Positions 4,828 to 12,350 of a stretch of DNA of 23,325 nt are shown piece after piece. The position numbers were made by a program, and so were the translations under genes. This DNA comes from CAZBEJ01 sp964521305 (lineage in GTDB: Bacteria; Patescibacteriota; Microgenomatia; UBA1406; GWC2-37-13): contig CAZFQZ010000013.1 of NCBI GenBank assembly GCA_964521305.1, positions 1 to 23,325 of the forward strand, in the 5' to 3' direction. The notes beneath the pieces are model-generated. The model did no database searches. It saw nothing but the letters and a program-made list of their open reading frames with translations, and was not told the DNA's origin. Within the stretch, counting starts at the first letter, position 1. The number at the start of each line of letters is the position of its first letter.

Positions 4828-7770
4828 TTATTGCCATGCTTCGCATATCATCTTGAAGGGGCAGAAATCGCACCAAAGTCCCACGCTTGGTTCGAAATCA
4901 TTTTTGAATATGTCTGCGACCGCGTCCTTGATTCTTGTCTTTGCTGTCGCGATCTCATCCTTTGTCCGTGATGAGGTTATTTTCACGGATTCCTGTAGAA
5001 AATACAGAGTAACGGAGATATGTTCGGCTGGTTTTGGTAATAAACGTAGATCTGTTGCAGCCATGGAATAGATGGATAGCTGAAGGTTTTTTCGCAGTTC
5101 GTTCTCATCGGGTATTTTACCTGTTTTGTAGTCGATGATTTCGACCGCGTTTTCCGACAATTTGTCTATGCGGTCAATCTTGCCGGTAATATACAGCGTA
5201 TTGGATAGTTTCAACTTGAATGGTTTTTCCAAAGCGAGGATCGACAGATTTTTTTTGTGGAGTCTTGTGAAATAATTCGAAAGCAATAGTGCCCCTTCCT
5301 CAAACATCCTATTTTCCTGTATTTTCGAACTATATCCTACTGGTATCCATGATTCTTTATAGAGTTCGAGCAACCGGTGTTTGCCGATATCTTTATTGGT
5401 ACCGTACTCCTTATAGAAAGCGAGAAGCGCTTTATGTATTGAACTACCGTATGATGCTGAAGCGAAAGGCTCGGTCGGGATATTCAAGGCATATCGATAT
5501 TTATACTGCAAATGGCACCGTTCATACGTTTCAAGCTGCGTGTACGAGAAATACAAAGGTTTATGGACGAGAGCGGCTTGAACGTAATCGACTTTAGGTT
5601 TTTCGAACGAAAACATGGCAAGTTGAGATTTGGTTTCTTCTTTTGTCGCATATATCCGGGTAACCGTTTTTTCACCGGTGGATTCGGTTACGAACGGAGA
5701 CAGCTTTTGCTCGCGTTTTGCTTCACCGTACCATTTGGAGGCTGATAAATACAACAAATCCATGGCGCGGGTGCTTCCGACATAGAACAGTCTTCGTTCT
5801 TCTTCGAGGTGGTAATCACCCTGGGGAAGGATTTCCTTTATCAGTTCATCGGGTATGGGTATTGTTTCTTTTCTCTGATATGTCGGGAATCTTCCTTTCG
5901 TGCAGTTAACGATGAATACGACGGGAAACTCAAGTCCTTTTGCCGCATGCACAGTGAGAACATTGACCGCATTGGTCTCCACCAAATCCTCTTTGGATAG
6001 GAACGGAGATTCCCCGAGTTCCATACTCATATCTATATAGGCCGAAACAGCGTGAACAGAAGCGTCTTCGTGGGTTGTCTCGAATGATTTGAGTAATGAA
6101 AAAAACCTGGATATTGCGTTGGCTATTTTTTCTTCTTTCTCGGTCCTGTATGACGCCAATTTATGCAGATATTTCGTGTCTTCAAGGAAGTAATAGAGGA
6201 TTTGTCCGGCAGTTTCCCTGGTTACCAGGGAGAGGTGTTTTATGAGCATGGAATAAAGAAAGTGGAGTTTGTCCTGGGTGTCTTTGCTCAAAAAGGGGAT
6301 GTAGGACTTATACAGCTGTTTATTTTCTGCCGTGATATCCTCATGGAAATAGGATACATACAATTCCGCCGCGCGGAAAAGGGAAAGATTGGTTTTTCTT
6401 GAAAAAGAAAGAAGAAGCGCGATGTCGCGCCCCTCGATATCCAGTATATCCATCGCGAGCACCCTGTACAAAGAAACGGAGTCCTCCGGATTATCCAGAA
6501 CTTTGAGATAGGCGATGAGATCTTTGACTTCGGATTGGCGGAATAACATACCGGGACCCAAAAATTGATAAGGAATCCCTGCGCGGGCGAGCGCACGGAT
6601 AAAAGGGTCGGCATGATTATGTGCCCTGGTAAGGATGGCGATGCCGTTGAATTCATATTTGTTGCGCAAAGATACTATGGTTTTTGCAACGAAATCCGCT
6701 TCGTTCTCCGGCCGGTCGTGGATAGATACGGTTATGGCGTTGCGATTGTCGGTTTTCTGACTGGTGAGATATTTTGATATGCCCAGTTTTGCCTCAAGTG
6801 TGTCAGGGTCGTTATGCCTGATCAAAGAATACGCAGCATCCAGAATGGTTTGATTCGAACGGTAATTTTTTTGGAGTGAGATTTGTTTTGCTTCGGGATA
6901 ATCCTGCATGAAGCGCAGGATGTTGGAAATCGATGCGCCGCGGAATTTATATATGGCTTGGGAATCGTCGCCCACCACGGTCAGATGCGGATTCATGGAT
7001 GCCGGGCAGATCATTTTGATCAACTCGTACTGAACAATATTGGTATCCTGGAACTCATCCACCATGATATGCGTGAACGATTTCCGAAACTGCTGCAAAA
7101 TTGTCCCCCTTTTTTTAAAAAGGCGGTATGTATAAAAGATGAGATCGGAAAAATCCAAATACCCCTGCTTTATTTTCATCGTCTGATAAGTGTTATAAGC
7201 GTGCGCCAATTCGGCGTATCTGTTTTTTTCCTCCTTAGTCAGACCTTTCTGAATCAACTTCTCTTTGACAAATGTGCCGTAATTCTGCGGTGATATTGCT
7301 TCGTCGCGCAATCTGGAAAAATGAGTGAGAAGTGCCCCGACGAATTTGTGCGGGTTGCCCAAAGGACGATAGTAATGAAGATCTAAAAGGAACAAATTTT
7401 GTTTGAGAAATAATAGAGCTTCAGGTTGGGTGAGCAGATGGTATGAAGGATTTAATCCTATTTCCATTCCGTACTCTTTGAGTACCGTATCGCAAAAGGC
7501 GTGAAACGTCGAGATCCACATCTGGAAATAACCATAGGGAATTGTTTGGTCAACACGCTCTTCCATTTCGGCCGCGGCTTTTTCGGTAAACGTCAAAGCG
7601 AGGATCTGTTCGGGCTTTGCGATCTGTTCGCGGATAAGGCAGGTGATTTTTTCCACCAACGTATGGGTTTTGCCCGTCCCTGCTCCTGCAATAATAAGGA
7701 GGGGGCCGTTGTTATACGCGATAGCTCTTTTTTGTTCGTCGTTAAGTATGACAGGGTGTTGTGTTTTCAT
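4828..7770 (-). CDS. UvrD-family (AddB-like) helicase with C-terminal RecB-type nuclease
   Basis: This 980-residue protein has a superfamily 1 helicase core. Walker A AGAGTGKT is at 28-35, DEFQD at 238-242, GDDSQAIYKFRG at 267-278, NYRS at 302-305 and the late motif VHAAKGLEF at 607-615. After about residue 740 comes a PD-(D/E)XK nuclease domain with H779, D866, D880 and K882 (GKID, then DYK). C752, C967, C970 and C976 match the C-(n)-CxxC-x5-C iron-sulfur arrangement of AddB/RecB-like nucleases. The likely role is ATP-driven unwinding and resection of double-strand breaks. No AddA/RecC-like partner is in the window. The start ATG is the only well-placed one. Confidence 0.85.
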   Translation of the reverse strand: MKTQHPVILNDEQKRAIAYNNGPLLIIAGAGTGKTHTLVEKITCLIREQIAKPEQILALTFTEKAAAEMEERVDQTIPYGYFQMWISTFHAFCDTVLKEYGMEIGLNPSYHLLTQPEALLFLKQNLFLLDLHYYRPLGNPHKFVGALLTHFSRLRDEAISPQNYGTFVKEKLIQKGLTKEEKNRYAELAHAYNTYQTMKIKQGYLDFSDLIFYTYRLFKKRGTILQQFRKSFTHIMVDEFQDTNIVQYELIKMICPASMNPHLTVVGDDSQAIYKFRGASISNILRFMQDYPEAKQISLQKNYRSNQTILDAAYSLIRHNDPDTLEAKLGISKYLTSQKTDNRNAITVSIHDRPENEADFVAKTIVSLRNKYEFNGIAILTRAHNHADPFIRALARAGIPYQFLGPGMLFRQSEVKDLIAYLKVLDNPEDSVSLYRVLAMDILDIEGRDIALLLSFSRKTNLSLFRAAELYVSYFHEDITAENKQLYKSYIPFLSKDTQDKLHFLYSMLIKHLSLVTRETAGQILYYFLEDTKYLHKLASYRTEKEEKIANAISRFFSLLKSFETTHEDASVHAVSAYIDMSMELGESPFLSKEDLVETNAVNVLTVHAAKGLEFPVVFIVNCTKGRFPTYQRKETIPIPDELIKEILPQGDYHLEEERRLFYVGSTRAMDLLYLSASKWYGEAKREQKLSPFVTESTGEKTVTRIYATKEETKSQLAMFSFEKPKVDYVQAALVHKPLYFSYTQLETYERCHLQYKYRYALNIPTEPFASASYGSSIHKALLAFYKEYGTNKDIGKHRLLELYKESWIPVGYSSKIQENRMFEEGALLLSNYFTRLHKKNLSILALEKPFKLKLSNTLYITGKIDRIDKLSENAVEIIDYKTGKIPDENELRKNLQLSIYSMAATDLRLLPKPAEHISVTLYFLQESVKITSSRTKDEIATAKTRIKDAVADIFKNDFEPSVGLWCDFCPFKMICEAWQ

Positions 7771-7802
7771 ACTGTCTCTGGTGGTGAAAACGGATGAGTC
7801 CT

Positions 7803-7811
7803 AGTATAGCA
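7803..7811 (-). promoter_or_regulatory. Extended -10 promoter of the helicase-nuclease gene
   Basis: On the minus strand TGC precedes TATACT, an extended -10 element. It sits just after the stop of the DUF1189-like gene (7817). The leader would be about 25 nt. The -35 position is weak. Confidence 0.45.
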
Positions 7812-7816
7812 AATAA

Positions 7817-8740
7817 TTAAGCCGCTTTATGGTAGTGTGGGTGTAAAGGAGTGCTGCGCATTGCATGTTTATCGTTGTGTGCTTCGTATACGCCTGCGGC
7901 GATGAAAATAGCGACCAAAAGAAAGAAAAGGACCGGGAACGGCGGCGGCGTAATCGCATACACGGACGCACTGCTGATTTCAAGACTTGGCCGGAAAATA
8001 ATCAGGATATAATCGATACATAAAGGTAGTGTAACTGCGTGGAAGGATATCTGGATAATCCGTTTAAGCGTAAATCTTTTTTGGACGATAAAACGGTAAA
8101 AAAGAAAGATTACCAACGATGAAATCAAAAGATACATCATGGTTGTGATGAAAGATGCGGTTGGTAAGGCGATAAGTGCCGCTATTACGGCAACAAGATA
8201 TAAGAGGGGCAGTAAGGTTTTTACGCGTTCAGCGAGGGTGACGATTTTTTCGATTGACGATTTGGTAATGGTTTGTACGGAACCCGAGGAGTACGGAATC
8301 GCGGTGACTTCTTGTGTCGTACTATCCTGAGTAACAATATCTTTTCTGGTGAAGAGAAGCAGTGAATGATACTCCTTGATTTTCGACGGTTCCGCATATT
8401 CGTCGATGACTGCCACGAGTTGATTCTGATTCGGCGTATTCATCCAGAAAAAAAACGGCTGATTAAGATTGGTCATAAGCGACCCCTTGCCGACGAAAAT
8501 CGTCAGGTATTTGGGGTACGATCGCAATGAGGCTATACCCGCATCAATGGTTTTGTTGAGTTGTGAAGGATTGTATTTTGTTATCAAAGATCCGGTAAAC
8601 ACTATATTCAGAATAACGATAAGCAAGAGGAGATATTTAAGCGACGTTGCGAACGGGATTCTGAGAATATGCGAATAATATCTTACGTGGGGTATCAAAC
8701 TATTATAAAACATGTGGAAAAAGGTCTTGACTTTTTTCAT
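7817..8740 (-). CDS. DUF1189-like membrane protein
   Basis: The 307-residue product has one membrane segment near residues 35-52 (LLLLIVILNIVFTGSLI). An extracytoplasmic domain of about 120 residues follows, with the SYPKYLTIFVGKGSLMTN and QNQLVAVIDEY patterns that recall DUF1189 proteins, and then four C-terminal membrane segments (about 180-285). The function is unknown to me. I chose ATG at 8738-8740. The longer TTG start at 8777-8779 lies inside the -35 box of its own promoter and is therefore unlikely. The tail is rich in His. Confidence 0.55.
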   Translation of the reverse strand: MKKVKTFFHMFYNSLIPHVRYYSHILRIPFATSLKYLLLLIVILNIVFTGSLITKYNPSQLNKTIDAGIASLRSYPKYLTIFVGKGSLMTNLNQPFFFWMNTPNQNQLVAVIDEYAEPSKIKEYHSLLLFTRKDIVTQDSTTQEVTAIPYSSGSVQTITKSSIEKIVTLAERVKTLLPLLYLVAVIAALIALPTASFITTMMYLLISSLVIFLFYRFIVQKRFTLKRIIQISFHAVTLPLCIDYILIIFRPSLEISSASVYAITPPPFPVLFFLLVAIFIAAGVYEAHNDKHAMRSTPLHPHYHKAA

Positions 8741-8750
8741 CGTTAGCTTT

Positions 8751-8779
8751 AATATAGTTAAGTAACGGAAAAAAGTCAA
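8751..8779 (-). promoter_or_regulatory. Promoter of the DUF1189-like gene, leaderless
   Basis: On the minus strand TTGACT (8779-8774) and TATATT (8756-8751) are separated by 17 nt. The -10 box ends 10 nt before the ATG at 8740, so the mRNA leader would be only about 4 nt. Confidence 0.7.
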
Positions 8780-8789
8780 CTGGTATTTA

Positions 8790-8804
8790 CCCCTAAGAAA
8801 GGGG
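8790..8804. repeat. GC-rich inverted repeat upstream of the tuf promoter
   Basis: CCCCT (8790-8794) and AGGGG (8800-8804) flank AAGAA, directly before the tuf -35 box and about 10 bp from the divergent -35 box. It could be a binding site serving both promoters. The stem is short and this reading is uncertain. Confidence 0.3.
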
Positions 8805-8805
8805 A

Positions 8806-8833
8806 TTGCATTTTTTTGTATTTACGCTATAAT
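8806..8833 (+). promoter_or_regulatory. Promoter of tuf-rpsJ
   Basis: TTGCAT (8806-8811) and TATAAT (8828-8833) are separated by 16 nt. Transcription would begin near 8840, giving a 49-nt leader. Confidence 0.75.
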
Positions 8834-8843
8834 AGCTTTTTTG

Positions 8844-8876
8844 TAAACTAATTCTTTATTATTTTTTATTAGTTTA
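8844..8876 (+). promoter_or_regulatory. 5'-end stem-loop in the tuf leader
   Basis: TAAACTAAT (8844-8852) and ATTAGTTTA (8868-8876) form a perfect 9-bp stem with a 15-nt T-rich loop. It begins about 4 nt after the predicted transcription start, where a hairpin would protect the mRNA from 5' decay. A short AGGA (8880-8883) precedes the ATG. It has no T-run after it and is not a terminator. Confidence 0.5.
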
Positions 8877-8888
8877 AATAGGAAAAAT

Positions 8889-10073
8889 ATGGCACAAGGA
8901 GTATTTCAGAGGACGAAACCTCATCTTAACATTGGTACTATTGGTCACGTTGACCACGGTAAAACAACATTGACTTCAGCAATTCACTATGTATTATCAA
9001 AAAAAGGAAAAGCAAAATTCCTGCGATATGAAGAAATTGACAAGGCGCCTGAAGAGCGGGCCCGTGGAGTCACCATCAATCTTCACCATTCGGAATATGA
9101 AACAGACAAACGCCATTATGCGCACATCGACGCCCCTGGCCACGCGGATTACATAAAAAATATGATTACTGGAGCAGCGCAGATGGATGGCGCCATTTTG
9201 GTCGTATCCGCACCGGATGGTCCGATGCCCCAGACAAGAGAACACATCCTGCTTGCAAACCAGGTTAACGTACCGGCGATCGTCGTATTTTTGAATAAGG
9301 TCGATATGGTGCAAGATAAGGAAATACTTGACCTGGTCGAGATGGAAGTGCGTGATCTTTTGACAAAGTACGGATATCCGGGGGACAAGATTCCGGTTGT
9401 ACGAGGATCCGCTTTGAAAGCACTCCAGGATGATCCGGAGTCAGTGGCTGCTATAGAAAAACTCATAGCAACGGTTGACGAATATGTTCCCGAACCGACG
9501 CGACCAATCGACAAGCCGTTTCTTATGGCAGTAGAGGATGTGTTTACTATTTCAGGACGGGGAACCGTTGTGACAGGAAGAGTCGACAGAGGAGTAATCA
9601 AGGTAAACGACGAAGTCGAAATCGTCGGTCTGAAGGAGACGAAGAAAACGGTAATCACGGGAGTGGAAATGTTTAGAAAATCTTTGGATGAAGCACGGGC
9701 AGGAGATAATGTTGGATTGCTTTTGCGGGGTGTCGAAAAGGACGATGTGCAAAGAGGCCAGGTTGTCGCCAAACCGGGAACAATCACCCCTCATACGGAA
9801 TTCGAAGCTCAAATATACGTTCTGACAAAAGAAGAAGGAGGACGCCACACGCCGTTCTTCAAAGGTTACCGCCCCCAATTTTACATAAGAACGACCGATG
9901 TTACGGGCGAAGTTACATTACCGGCCGGCGTAGAGATGGTTATGCCCGGAGACAATGTAAAGATTACCGGCAAATTGATTTACCCTGTAGCTCTTGAAGA
10001 AGGTCAGAAATTTGCTATTCGCGAGGGAGGTCACACGGTAGGAGCAGGGACGGTCACAAAAATTATCAAATAA
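8889..10073 (+). CDS. tuf: Elongation factor EF-Tu
   Basis: The 394-residue EF-Tu delivers aminoacyl-tRNA to the ribosomal A site in a GTP-dependent step. G1 GHVDHGKT is at 19-26, T62 is in the switch I loop (RGVTIN), DAPGH at 81-85 is G3 with catalytic H85, NKVD is G4, and a variant G5 contains SALKAL. Domains 2 and 3 are complete to the C-terminal IIK. The usual DCPGH is DAPGH here (Ala at the position of E. coli Cys81). EF-G, S7 and S12 are not upstream, so the str operon is split. rpsJ follows after 51 bp. Confidence 0.98.
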   Translation: MAQGVFQRTKPHLNIGTIGHVDHGKTTLTSAIHYVLSKKGKAKFLRYEEIDKAPEERARGVTINLHHSEYETDKRHYAHIDAPGHADYIKNMITGAAQMDGAILVVSAPDGPMPQTREHILLANQVNVPAIVVFLNKVDMVQDKEILDLVEMEVRDLLTKYGYPGDKIPVVRGSALKALQDDPESVAAIEKLIATVDEYVPEPTRPIDKPFLMAVEDVFTISGRGTVVTGRVDRGVIKVNDEVEIVGLKETKKTVITGVEMFRKSLDEARAGDNVGLLLRGVEKDDVQRGQVVAKPGTITPHTEFEAQIYVLTKEEGGRHTPFFKGYRPQFYIRTTDVTGEVTLPAGVEMVMPGDNVKITGKLIYPVALEEGQKFAIREGGHTVGAGTVTKIIK

Positions 10074-10124
10074 GATTTATTGAACTCATTTGGCCGATAA
10101 GTTTCATTAGAGCACTTTTATATT

Positions 10125-10433
10125 ATGCCGAAAGGACGCATTCGAATCAGACTCAAAGCATACGATCATCGCTTAATAGATGAAACCTGCCAGAAGATCG
10201 TTGATACGGCAATCAGAACAGGAGCTTCTATTCTTGGTCCTATACCGTTGCCGACCAAAAGTGAAGTCTATGTGGTTAATAAATCTTCGTTTATAGATAA
10301 AGATTCGCGTGAGCATTTCGGCCTGAAAATACACAAACGTCTTATTGATATTGTTAATCCGACGAATCAGACGATAGACGCTCTCATGCATCTCGAACTA
10401 CCTGCTGGAGTAGAGGTTGAGGTGAAAATGTGA
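10125..10433 (+). CDS. rpsJ: 30S ribosomal protein S10
   Basis: The 102-residue product matches S10 from IRIRLKAYDHRLID to the C-terminal VEVEVKM, including the IPLPTKSEVYVVNKSSFIDKDSREHF loop region. S10 sits in the head of the 30S subunit and takes part in NusB/NusE antitermination in other bacteria. It follows tuf, so it most likely shares the tuf promoter. No SD is seen before the ATG. A new promoter starts 14 bp after its stop. Confidence 0.97.
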   Translation: MPKGRIRIRLKAYDHRLIDETCQKIVDTAIRTGASILGPIPLPTKSEVYVVNKSSFIDKDSREHFGLKIHKRLIDIVNPTNQTIDALMHLELPAGVEVEVKM

Positions 10434-10446
10434 CGTAAAAATCTTC

Positions 10447-10475
10447 TTGACCTTCAGACAAGTGTAGTATATAAT
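10447..10475 (+). promoter_or_regulatory. Promoter of the L3-L4-... ribosomal protein array
   Basis: TTGACC (10447-10452) and TATAAT (10470-10475) are separated by 17 nt. Transcription would begin near 10482, 2 nt before a short leader ORF. This splits S10 from the rest of the S10/spc array. Confidence 0.8.
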
Positions 10476-10483
10476 TGGTTCAC

Positions 10484-10555
10484 ATGATTTTTTTCTTTGT
10501 TCGGGTTCATCCGTTCAAATTTTGCTTAAAATTTGCTCGGGATAACAGGGAATAA
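10484..10555 (+). CDS. Putative Phe-rich leader peptide
   Basis: ATG at 10484 opens a 23-residue frame beginning MIFFFVRVHPFKF and ending at TAA 10553-10555. Six of its 23 residues are Phe. It would be essentially leaderless, as are other genes in this window. Its stop lies 6 nt before the antiterminator's first base, so a ribosome finishing here would cover that strand and favour the terminator. It may instead be a chance frame, because a T-rich leader gives Phe codons easily. Confidence 0.3.
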   Translation: MIFFFVRVHPFKFCLKFARDNRE

Positions 10556-10576
10556 AAGAGATTCCGGATTGGCATG

Positions 10577-10603
10577 TAGCCCCAATCTGGGGCTATTTTT
10601 TTT
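10577..10603 (+). terminator. Intrinsic terminator upstream of rplC
   Basis: TAGCCCCA (10577-10584) pairs with TGGGGCTA (10588-10595) across a 3-nt ATC loop. Eight T residues follow (10596-10603). It is the best intrinsic terminator in the window and lies about 80 bp before rplC, inside the attenuator leader. Confidence 0.85.
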
Positions 10604-10682
10604 GCCCGAGAACCTGTACCAAATATGGTTCTGGTTTAAGGGTTGGGTGGAATTGTTTTTTATTGAACAGCAACGGTAATTT

Positions 10683-11360
10683 ATGACAGCATTTATTCTC
10701 GGCGAAAAATCAGATCAGTCACAAACCTTCAATGAAAAAGGAAATAGGATTCCTACTACGCTGATAAAAACAACTTCGTGCTATCTGATCGACATTAAAG
10801 AACCATCAAAACATGGCTATTTTTCAGTTACCCTTGGATTCGGCTCTATAAAAAATATTCAAAAGCCGGTACTAGGAAAATTAACGAAAGCGGGGGTGAA
10901 AACCCCGCTTCGTTTTTTGCGCGAAATCCGCCTTGAGGATTATGGGAATAATGTGCATCTGACCGGCGAAGCAGGAAATAAAGTTCTTGCGATCGGAGAC
11001 GTAAAGCTGAAAATCGGTGATGAAATAAAACAGGCTCTTTTATTCAAAAAAGGAGAATATGTTGATGTTTCGGGAACCTCAAAAGGAAAAGGATTCCAGG
11101 GTGTGGTAAAACGACACCATTTTAAAGGAGGACCGCGGACCCATGGTCAATCCGACCGTGAACGGGCGCCGGGCTCCATCGGACAAACTACGACGCCGGG
11201 ACGGGTATACAAAGGTAAACGAATGGCTGGACATATGGGATTGAACAGAGTTACCGTAAAAAATCTTCTGATTACAGATATTACAGACCAAGGACTTATC
11301 GTACAAGGGCTTGTGCCGGGTCCGAAAACAGGTCTGTTGGAAATTAGAACAGTAGCATAA
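10683..11360 (+). CDS. rplC: 50S ribosomal protein L3
   Basis: The 225-residue product has the L3 pattern: GTSKGKGFQGVVKRHHFKGG near the middle, then THGQSDRERAPGSIGQTTTPGRVYKGKRMAGHMG (given here in parts), which lies near the peptidyl-transferase centre. L3 is an early assembly protein of the 50S subunit. The 79 bp between the terminator at 10603 and the ATG hold a possible AGAACC/GGTTCT hairpin (10609-10632). No clear SD is seen. Confidence 0.97.
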   Translation: MTAFILGEKSDQSQTFNEKGNRIPTTLIKTTSCYLIDIKEPSKHGYFSVTLGFGSIKNIQKPVLGKLTKAGVKTPLRFLREIRLEDYGNNVHLTGEAGNKVLAIGDVKLKIGDEIKQALLFKKGEYVDVSGTSKGKGFQGVVKRHHFKGGPRTHGQSDRERAPGSIGQTTTPGRVYKGKRMAGHMGLNRVTVKNLLITDITDQGLIVQGLVPGPKTGLLEIRTVA

Positions 11361-11362
11361 CT

Positions 11363-12064
11363 ATGCCAAAAACTAAAAAAGAACAGACACCTGAGACTTT
11401 TCCAGAAAAAAAAACCGCAACGGAAAAACCGTTAAGCGGATTGCAGTATTCCGTCTATGCTAAAAACGGCGATCAACGTACAGGGCAGCTCCCGAAAACT
11501 GTTTTTGCGGTGACTGCGCAGCCGAAGTTGTTAGCACAATATATCCGTTATTATCGGGCGAATCAGCGGCAAGGTAACGCGGCGGCGAAGACGAGAGGCC
11601 AGGTTACCGGATCAACAAGAAAAATTTATCGTCAAAAAGGGACAGGGCGCGCCAGACATGGAAGCATCAAAGCACCGATATTCGTCGGCGGGGGTATTGT
11701 TGGTGGTCCGGCACCGCGGGATTTCTCATTGGATATGAACAAGAAACAAAGGAAAAAAGCGCTTTTGTTCACACTGCATCTTAAACAAAAAGAGCACGCC
11801 GTATATGGTTTGGATAAGGAATTTGTTGATATTGAGCCAAAGACAAAATTATTTGCTTTATTCTTGAAGAAGCATCATTTAGCGGATAAAAAAACGTTGT
11901 TGGTAGTTCCCAAAGTGGAAAAGAACAATCTGTTGCTGGCGGTCAGGAATATCCCTAACATCCGCACGATTGAAGCGGCATCGCTCAACGCATATGCGAT
12001 AGCGGTTTCCCAGACCATTTTGTTTCTGGAAGGATCATTGGAAATTATGGAGAAACAAATATGA
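11363..12064 (+). CDS. rplD: 50S ribosomal protein L4
   Basis: The 233-residue product holds the L4 core. The Lys/Gly-rich loop RQKGTGRARHG followed by GGGIVGGPAPRDFS forms the extension into the exit tunnel. A Lys/Glu-rich N-terminal tail of about 25 residues is longer than usual. L4 represses its own operon in E. coli, so it is a candidate regulator of the attenuator upstream. It starts 2 nt after rplC and overlaps rplW by 4 bp. Confidence 0.96.
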   Translation: MPKTKKEQTPETFPEKKTATEKPLSGLQYSVYAKNGDQRTGQLPKTVFAVTAQPKLLAQYIRYYRANQRQGNAAAKTRGQVTGSTRKIYRQKGTGRARHGSIKAPIFVGGGIVGGPAPRDFSLDMNKKQRKKALLFTLHLKQKEHAVYGLDKEFVDIEPKTKLFALFLKKHHLADKKTLLVVPKVEKNNLLLAVRNIPNIRTIEAASLNAYAIAVSQTILFLEGSLEIMEKQI

Positions 12065-12348
12065 GAATCAATTCGGTCCTTATACGACCCGTACTGACTG
12101 AAAAAGCGACAAACCTCGCCAAATCGAAAACATATATGTTTGAAGTAGCATTATCGGCGAATAAATACCAGATACGGCAAACGCTGAAAAAACTGTACGC
12201 GGTCAAGATCGGAACGATCAGAATAATGGTCAGAAAAGGCAAAAGTAAACGAATAGGAAGAAAAATGGCTGTCAGAAAGCAACCCGACAGCAAATTTGCA
12301 TTGGTTACGGTCACGGAAGGAAAAATTGACTTGTTCCCCCAAACTTAA
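12061..12348 (+). CDS. rplW: 50S ribosomal protein L23
   Basis: The 95-residue product has the L23 pattern: VLIRPVLTEKATNLAKSKTYMFEV at the start, then NKYQIRQTLKKLYAVKIGTIR. L23 sits at the tunnel exit and is the docking site for trigger factor and SRP. It overlaps rplD in an ATGA junction and has GGAG a few bases before the start. Confidence 0.95.
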   Translation: MRINSVLIRPVLTEKATNLAKSKTYMFEVALSANKYQIRQTLKKLYAVKIGTIRIMVRKGKSKRIGRKMAVRKQPDSKFALVTVTEGKIDLFPQT

Positions 12349-12350
12349 TT

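Larger units (their letters stand above)
10482..10603 (+). promoter_or_regulatory. Candidate transcription attenuator leader of the rplC array
   Basis: The leader has a perfect 8-bp hairpin with a GCTT loop (10516-10523/10528-10535). An antiterminator pairs 10562-10572 with 10582-10592 (11 pairs, three of them G.U). It cannot coexist with the terminator stem at 10577-10595. CTCGGG (10536-10541) can also pair with CCCGAG (10605-10610). These parts make a standard terminator/antiterminator switch. The ligand or signal is unknown. In E. coli protein L4 controls the S10 operon leader, but here the leader follows S10. Confidence 0.6.

Noticed and set aside
8741..8779. TTG start for the DUF1189-like gene
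   Set aside because: The TTG lies in the -35 box of a well-formed promoter, and the ATG at 8740 is downstream of the -10 box.
9149..9787. 212-codon minus-strand frame inside tuf
   Set aside because: It is a Ser/Thr-rich shadow of the EF-Tu gene with no family likeness and no promoter or RBS of its own.
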